Part shown: positions 32,272 through 37,365 of the stretch, one piece after another | Numbering within the stretch: the stretch's first letter is position 1 | Layout of the letters: the number at the start of each line of letters is the position of its first letter | NCBI GenBank assembly: GCA_013115145.1 | Contig: JAAPAO010000257.1 | Location: 1 to 37,365, forward strand | From: Perkinsus chesapeaki | Lineage: Eukaryota; Perkinsozoa; Perkinsida; Perkinsidae | Length of the DNA: 37,365 bases | Reading direction: 5' to 3' | Notes under the pieces: model-generated | Seen by the model: the letters and a program-made list of their open reading frames with translations, nothing else | Databases searched by the model: none | Told to the model about the DNA's origin: nothing | Translations under genes and position numbers: made by a program

Positions 32272-33195
32272 TTAATAATGTAACAGGAAAAGATACACAC
32301 ATTCCGCGATGAAGAGAAAGACTCCTATGCCGTAAGCGAGCGCTTTCGTAGAGCTGTTGAAGTTGAAGTCAGGGAGGCCAGCGTAATTACAGACTGCATG
32401 GGAGACTATTGGTCCAGCAAGGCTGCCGGTGGACTCTAGTAGGGCGGTACAGAAGGCCCCGAAAACGCCGGTGTAGCTCATCGTCAGGCAGGCTGATATG
32501 ACGCCTCGAACGGGGTCGGCAATAATGGCATTAGCAAAGTGATGGACATGTGCCAGGGTGAAGAATACAGGACCACACAGGAGTAGGCGGTAACCATAGG
32601 ACAGAGTCGTCTGTTGTAGTAGGGCATCGCAGCAACCACGGAAAACAAACTCTTCCGTTATGGGCGCGATAACTAGGGCTCTGAGGGTCTGCCATTTAGT
32701 AAATCCACGTAGTGCGCATCCGCCATAGTAAAGTGGGCCGGCCATAAGGGTGAGTGTCAGTAGTAGGCCGATTGCTGCGGAATAGAGAGACTTGAGGGGA
32801 CCAGTTATTCCAATAAGAGATAGCGCTTCTGCTGGACTACCAGTGGTGAACAGTACCACGGTGTAGCTGAGAATGGCTGCGCAGATGACCGAGATTGAAC
32901 GCATTTTGATGACATCAGTTCGATCGCGAGTTTTCGGGTCCAAAACGTCGTAGTGAACGCCAAGGAGCGGCCAAATGTAAAGTAGGGCAACAAAAAGGCT
33001 GCTACAGAGAGCACAGCAGAATATAGAGAATGGCAACGTTAGCATTGATAGGAGGTGAATAATAACTAGTTTGAGAGACAGGCTTGATCTAGGGGAGGCG
33101 ATCCATATATATCCAGGATAACCACGCAGTTTCTGATCCGGCTTTAATAAATGCATAAAAGCACTGAGGTAGATTCGAACCTTCGACTGAAGCAT
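32272..33195 (-). CDS. RCE1: CAAX prenyl protease 2 (type II CAAX endopeptidase)
   Basis: Intronless, ATG 33193-33195, 307 residues, the size usual for Rce1. It is a multipass membrane protein with about eight hydrophobic segments. The catalytic motifs of the CPBP/Rce1 family are all present. APITEEFVFRGC has the EExxxR motif (Glu181-Glu182, Arg186). FFTLAHVHHF has FxxxH (His216). IVSHAVCNY gives HxxxN (His266, Asn270). Rce1 removes the last three residues of farnesylated or geranylgeranylated CAAX proteins in the ER membrane. The first 12 codons overlap a tRNA-like segment (33161-33230), so translation may really start at Met14 (33156) or Met51, just before the first strong hydrophobic run. 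No introns are seen, unlike most neighbours. Confidence 0.9.
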   Translation of the reverse strand: MLQSKVRIYLSAFMHLLKPDQKLRGYPGYIWIASPRSSLSLKLVIIHLLSMLTLPFSIFCCALCSSLFVALLYIWPLLGVHYDVLDPKTRDRTDVIKMRSISVICAAILSYTVVLFTTGSPAEALSLIGITGPLKSLYSAAIGLLLTLTLMAGPLYYGGCALRGFTKWQTLRALVIAPITEEFVFRGCCDALLQQTTLSYGYRLLLCGPVFFTLAHVHHFANAIIADPVRGVISACLTMSYTGVFGAFCTALLESTGSLAGPIVSHAVCNYAGLPDFNFNSSTKALAYGIGVFLFIAECVYLFLLHY

Positions 33196-33230
33196 GATAA
33201 ACTAGAATTCTACCACTCTATCATATTGCC
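33161..33230 (-). pseudogene. tRNA-like remnant with A and B boxes
   Basis: The - strand has TAGAGTGGTAGAATTC, very like the D-arm (A box) of a glycine-type tRNA, and GGTTCGAATC, a perfect B box, at normal spacing in a 70-nt span. The acceptor arms (GGCAATA against TCAGTGC) do not pair, and the T stem has mismatches. It is therefore not a working tRNA. It could be a pseudogene, a SINE head or a Pol III promoter remnant. Confidence 0.45.
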
Positions 33231-33873
33231 TCGTATTGGTGAGTGCAAGGTTATTTTCTTGTCGATTTCGGCTACAAATCGATTCGTGAAATCGGTTCGA
33301 CGGCACACCACCAACCATTTCGCGGATCCAGTGACATGGTCTATGTTGGCTCTTGCCGTTTCGAGTGTTGTCAAGCTGGCTAATGATCGGTCACGCGCCA
33401 TAAAATTGCCAAAAACGAGTTTCGCCGGACCTGTTATTTCTTACCTTTTTTTGCCAAATGATCCCACTTTAGTAGCCGATTGACGTTTTGATGGGGAACT
33501 TATGATTATTAGTAACACGTCGTCTCCTAAAAGACATTATATTTTTTTAACTTGCCGTCCTGTATTTTATTGACTCTTAAGTATAGTATCGTTTTTTGTA
33601 TGGGCAACACCACTTCCTTTGCCCTACCGGACCCTGTGGATGTCTGGGATGTCCCGGACCCTAGTAGCCAGCGAGAGTAAGAATAATATGGCTAGAGGTG
33701 TCAGAAAACAAATGAGTTAGGTGGTCACTAGAATCAGATGAGCAAAGCACTAGTGTTGCTAATGGATCAGCTGATGCTACCGGAGGTAATAAGCGAAAAA
33801 GTAGTTGTCGAAAAAGTCTGGACTCTTCAATATTAACATCATCGCTCTTATATATCGAGATAACCATTGAGAT

Positions 33874-34027
33874 CTCCTTTCTGTATTGTTCTTACCAATA
33901 GCTTTTATGGTCATACCGCTCCTTTCTGTATTGTTCTTACCAATATCTTTATGGTCATACCGCTCCTTTCTGTATTGTTCTTACCAATATCTTTTATGGT
34001 CATACTGCTCCTTTCTGCATTGTTCTT
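33874..34027. repeat. 45-bp minisatellite, about 3.4 copies
   Basis: Units at 33874-33918, 33919-33962 (one base shorter), 33963-34007 and a partial 34008-34027 begin CTCCTTTCTGTATTGTTCTT and end TATGGTCATACCG. They differ by only a few substitutions. Because most units are multiples of three, the + strand reads repeated hydrophobic peptide (PLLSVLFLPIS), but no start or domain supports a protein. Confidence 0.9.
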
Positions 34028-35251
34028 CTCCCTTAGTCCCTGCTGTCCAGAGCCGAGATGCTGGTGCATTACGTCCAGCTAAGACATTTGCTATGCCCGG
34101 AGAATCATCAGGAGCTGCAGCTGAGTAATCCTAGCGGGTTGGGTCCATTCATATATCAACATGGAACCGTGTCCTGATAAGGGGTTTGGAATATCTTCAT
34201 CGGGTTACTAAGGGATAGGGGGATGTGTCTATAATAAAGGAAGATCTTCACGGGAAGTGAATTTACTTGAAGAGATATGAACTACGTGGCGGAGCTAGTC
34301 GGAAGCTTTCATCCTGTTGAATGGCCGATTATTTGTCAGCTTACGTTGTTAGGTTATTGAATGCATCCGACCATACTGAGGTGTTTGTATCTCTGGCTAA
34401 TGATGATGAAAAAAGAGCTGTTATTGAACCACCGTAATAATAATAAAGGGGTGCCTATTAGGCCTGGTATTGGATCTGAGAGGGATTCAACGTTGGTATC
34501 GTGTTGGTGAGCTGATGTAATGGAAAATACTTGATTGCTAGCATCACAAATTTCCCTGGATTTAAGGACCTCTGGTTCCTGATAAAGTTTCCAATAAAAA
34601 ACTGAGGATACCCAATGCCGAAGTAAACTTTGTTCACACCAGCTGGCTCTTTACTACTAGTAAATGGCTTAGATGAATGTTGAATGCCAGCGGGAGCTTG
34701 AGGATTTGTACGAACTTTTTGGTATAAAGTAACTTACAATGAATAGGGCCCATATATATCCTTTAAAACGGCTTCATCAAAAATTCATATGAGATTGTTA
34801 AAGATGTGCTGCGTGCTGGGAGCGGGCGCGGCTCATATCTCATGAACCGGGTAATGCCTGAGAGTGTTTTTCGAATTCAATTCCGAGTACGCCGTTGGCA
34901 TTCCGAGAATGAATGACGAAATTGCGGATACTGAAGAAGGAATCGCGGAAAAACGGTCGTTGCTGAAGCTCCGTATGTATACTGAGCCATCCTTGCTGTT
35001 ATGGGACAACTGACATATAAATATAATATTTATATTTGAATATTTGAAATATGTATACTTTACATTGAAGCGTTTCTATATAACATTCTATAGGGACATT
35101 ATAAATCCAACTAAGTCGAATAGAGCCTGATCAATTGGGATTCGGGTAGTCGTTGGCAATTCACGTGTGAAGAGTGAATGGATTGTGCCTCTCGCTTAGG
35201 TATGATCAAGTTCTATATAAGATAGTATTCAGGCATGCAGGGTAAGATTGA

Positions 35252-35280
35252 AAGGAGGTCGCAGGTTCGATCCCGGCATC
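35252..35280 (+). other. tRNA 3'-half-like sequence
   Basis: GCAGG-TTCGATC-CCGGC looks like a T arm with a B box, with one mismatch in the stem, followed by ATCCGAC and a discriminator-like A and then TTTT. No matching 5' acceptor (GTCGGAT) occurs within about 100 bases upstream, so no complete tRNA can be drawn. Confidence 0.3.
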
Positions 35281-35340
35281 CGACATTTTAGGTTCAGTTG
35301 GGCTATATTCCGGTTACCGTCTGAGTTGTGGACATTAAAT

Positions 35341-36169
35341 ATGAATATGTATGTGTTTCATCCAGCACAGAGTAATGATCTACCGGATATACCGTGGATG
35401 CAGGTAGTAGGGAAAGGTAGCCGAACGGGGGACATTGCAGCAGCTCCACAGGAGGAATGCTCTTTATTCTCATGACTAGTGCCGTACTTGGTAACTTACG
35501 TCTCCGCAAGAGGGTATGAAGGCAGTTCGAACTAGGCTAGAGGAGTCGTTGGTGTGAAGGGGGGCACCACTTATATAATAGCTAGTAGATCTTATAACAG
35601 TATATCGTATATATGTGTACGCGGCTCACTTTTTGCCTTAACGCCGATCTCTGATTTGGCTGAATTTATTTCTCCTAGATTTCGTACTAATCTAGACCGT
35701 GCTCCGACAGTGCGTGTTAATCATACAGAAGTATGTATTACCCCGGAGGGAGCATCGACTAAAATAGTTTATTCGGTTGATAAAGTAACTAGTTGTATGT
35801 ACTACCATAAGGTGGAGCTCCAGCACGGACTCGCTAAGCTTACCAGCTATGGCGGTCATTCCATCATCTCGCTCTAGGCCTAGGATCGGAACGTACGAAA
35901 AAGTGCAGAGTTGGGTCATTGCTTCTGGCGCATTTGGAGAGGGACTTATTAGATGTCCAATGACATGATGGGCAATTTGGTGGCGAATTTTGTTGGAGAT
36001 GTTTTCGTTTGCGCAGTTATTGGGCATAACAAGCAAGTCTAAGTCGTCGGATGTGGACATAGTTGTGGACCCTAAAGCAGTCGGATGGAAGCCATCATTG
36101 GAAGGGGTTAAAGAAGCTAATGAATCAGAGGAAAGGGACGATGATAATGAGGATGATATGGTATTATAG
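35341..36169 (+). CDS. Unrecognised protein, 222 residues, 5 exons
   Basis: Start is ATG 35341 and stop TAG 36167-36169. Exons: 35341-35416, 35452-35483, 35536-35854, 35884-35954, 35999-36169. Introns are 29-52 nt, all GT..AG, and phase is kept. The protein begins MNMYVFHPAQSNDLPDIPWM. It has a beta-rich middle (GVVGVKGGTTYIIASRSYN, APTVRVNHTEVCITPEG), a helical segment (SLLLAHLERDLLDMFSFAQ) and an acidic tail (SEERDDDNEDDMVL). No family is recognised. An open - strand frame across 35692-36186 competes, but it lacks an ATG near its start and a splice partner. The second exon is only 32 nt, the weakest part of the model. The last codons also form a donor (GTATTA at 36161), so the gene may join the exons from 36565. 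Confidence 0.55.
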
Positions 36170-36564
36170 GGGACTATCAGCTTCAAAGCAGTGGGGGAAA
36201 ATTATATCGTATTTCGGTCGGTTTTTGCATCTTTAAGCATTAGATTGGGCCTCTATGGTGGAAAAGTATTAGTTCGAAGGCTTGTATAGGGATAGGCCCA
36301 TTGTATGGACTGGGTATTAGATTCACCTTTATTGAAATACAAGCTATTCTCTACCGCGCGTATCTCTAGTAGTTCGTTGTTGGGTAAGTTGGTCGAAATT
36401 ACTAAGAGTTTAAATTATGAGGGCGATCGATTGGTATGACTTGCAGTAGGGAATTTCCAGCCACTTCATCGGTGAGCGAGGTAAGGATAAACCAGCTTCG
36501 TTTGGTTGGTACCTACGGTCCGTTTCAGTGGGAATATGTCGGTATGACGGTCGTTTACCTTTAG
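36170..36564. other. Intergenic or intronic stretch
   Basis: Short + strand open segments exist (for example MDWVLDSPLLKYKLFSTAR, 36306-36383, ending at a GTAAGT donor). They may be exons linking the gene at 35341 with those from 36565. I could not find a fully phase-consistent chain. Confidence 0.3.
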
Positions 36565-37193
36565 TCCGGTTCTGCGGCGAGTGAACTGAACGAGTTCTCG
36601 TTGGAAATACCGCATTCGAGACGGGGAGCTGAAGATCGCATGTCGTTCCAGAGCGCTGATGGTGATTTAATGCCAGATGTAGGCGGAGCGAAGCGCTTTT
36701 TGTTTCACATTTTTGTATAGGGGCATCCGGCACCAGGCTCGGCGGCTGCACCGGAGTTTAATAGGGTACATCGGAGGCAGGGGAGCGTGCTGCCAGGTAG
36801 TAGTGTTACTGATAGAGGAGGGCTGGATATTATACTTCTCACTGTATATAGATTTGAACGGTTTGAAATGGGGGGAGGATTTAGTTGCTAGCCTCGAAGC
36901 AAAAGTTTCCAACAGTCTGCCGGAATCGTCTTGACATTTCACTGATTGACTTGTTTCTGCTGTTTCCCAGATGATGGTCCCCGACGGCAAACGGAGTTGT
37001 GTAGATCTATTGCGAATTGGCTGACGGCTGCAGCAAACAATCATAAATTAAGGCGGAGCGATGTGAGTTTTGTTTTACATTTTTAGTGATGCTGCTAGTA
37101 GTATTGATATTCTTAGGCGTTTTCGTTGTTTGCTGAGGTATCGGCGGTTAGCTTTGAGCATGATGGGCAGCACAAACGTATTGAGAGCTTTGG
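36565..37193 (+). CDS. Exons of a + strand gene, truncated at the right edge
   Basis: Five phase-linked exons: 36565-36678, 36721-36796, 36892-36927, 36971-37062, 37117-37193. The last ends at a GTGAGT donor, so the gene continues past the window. They read GSAASELNEFSLEIPHSRRG, then APGSAAAPEFNRVHRRQ, QTELCRSIANWLTAAANNHK and LFAEVSAVSFEHDGQHKRIE. The early part is Ser/Ala rich and probably disordered; the later part is helical. No family is recognised. The 5' end is not resolved and may belong to the gene starting at 35341. Confidence 0.5.
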
Positions 37194-37228
37194 GTGAGTT
37201 AAGGGAAGGCCTCTCTTCTGTTTAGTAC

Positions 37229-37365
37229 TACTAAACTAGCAGTGATAATATCATTACTAAACTAGCAGTGATAATATCATTACTAAACTAGCAGTGATAA
37301 TATCATTACTAAACTAGCACTGATGATATCATTACTAGTTCAGCAGTGATAATATCATTACTAAA
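37229..37365. repeat. 26-bp tandem repeat with internal palindrome
   Basis: Units at 37229, 37255, 37281, 37307 and 37333, plus a partial at 37359, each begin TACTAAACTAGC. The first three are identical; the fourth and fifth carry two or three substitutions. Each unit holds the 11-bp palindrome TGATA-A-TATCA (with one change in unit 4). The array reaches the window edge, so its length is unknown. It appears to sit in an intron starting at 37194. Confidence 0.92.

Larger units (their letters stand above)
33196..35340. other. Long gene-free stretch
   Basis: No coding gene is supported in 2.1 kb. It contains the 45-bp minisatellite (33874-34027), an A+T-rich part from about 34950 to 35120, and a tRNA 3'-half-like segment near 35252. 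Open frames here are short and some merely translate the minisatellite. Confidence 0.45.

Noticed and set aside
33151-33483. 110-codon + strand frame overlapping the start of RCE1.
   Set aside because: It is antisense to the RCE1 start and tRNA-like segment, with no motif of its own.
33867-34128. Hydrophobic repeat peptide read from the minisatellite.
   Set aside because: A product of translating a 45-bp tandem repeat; no gene structure around it.
35692-36186. 164-codon open frame on the - strand, Ser-rich.
   Set aside because: Its first codon is TTG, the nearest ATG is internal, and the + strand gives a phase-consistent 5-exon model covering the same bases. Kept only as the alternative in the finding.
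36410-36751. 113-codon - strand frame.
   Set aside because: It is antisense to the phase-linked + strand exon at 36565-36678 and has no feature of its own.

Overview
The window is nuclear DNA of an intron-rich unicellular eukaryote. The genes, read exon by exon, have many GT-AG introns, most only 37-60 nt long. They are packed tightly: two neighbours are 81 nt apart. Between the genes lie decayed retrotransposons. This style, together with an abundant MORN-repeat protein, a secreted methyltransferase-like protein and a DIRS-type element, suggests an alveolate, most like Perkinsus. That assignment is an inference from style and remembered family resemblance, not from a search. No rRNA, CRISPR array or bacterial operon is present.

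Layout. 1-3178: 3' part of a Ty3/gypsy-like LTR retrotransposon on the + strand (RT, RNase H, integrase, probable 3' LTR), broken by two frameshifts. 3179-6360: a small secreted-protein gene (3824-4131), a possible decayed copy near 6100, and inverted repeats. 6367-11603: a DIRS-like tyrosine-recombinase retrotransposon on the - strand (gag, RT, RNase H, recombinase), full of frameshifts and ending in a perfect 65-bp palindrome. 11604-13299: no gene, but a complex hairpin cluster near 12800.

13300-19130: two intact-looking - strand genes in tandem. One is a 15-exon, 596-residue coiled-coil protein. The other is an 11-exon, 375-residue membrane-anchored SAM-dependent methyltransferase. 19760-22209: a head-to-tail array of four intronless genes for small four-helix membrane proteins, the last one frameshifted. 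22363-24985: a 14-exon + strand gene for a 368-residue protein made almost wholly of about 15 MORN repeats. 25483-28458: a 9-exon, 457-residue coiled-coil protein. 28588-28990: 3' exons of a small unrecognised - strand gene.

29619-29981: an intronless secreted protein. 31079-31600: probable mitochondrial ribosomal protein mL54 (- strand, four exons). 32272-33195: an intronless CAAX prenyl protease 2 (RCE1). 33196-35340: no gene, but a 45-bp minisatellite and tRNA-like remnants. 35341-36169: a 5-exon, 222-residue unrecognised gene. 36565 to the right edge: exons of a further + strand gene whose last visible intron carries a 26-bp palindromic tandem repeat running off the window.

The exon models rest on one test: every junction is GT..AG, and reading phase is conserved from ATG to stop through 5-15 exons. 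The genes do not form one obvious pathway. MORN and coiled-coil proteins are typical of cytoskeleton or pellicle scaffolds. RCE1 and the membrane methyltransferase act at membranes. mL54 is mitochondrial housekeeping.
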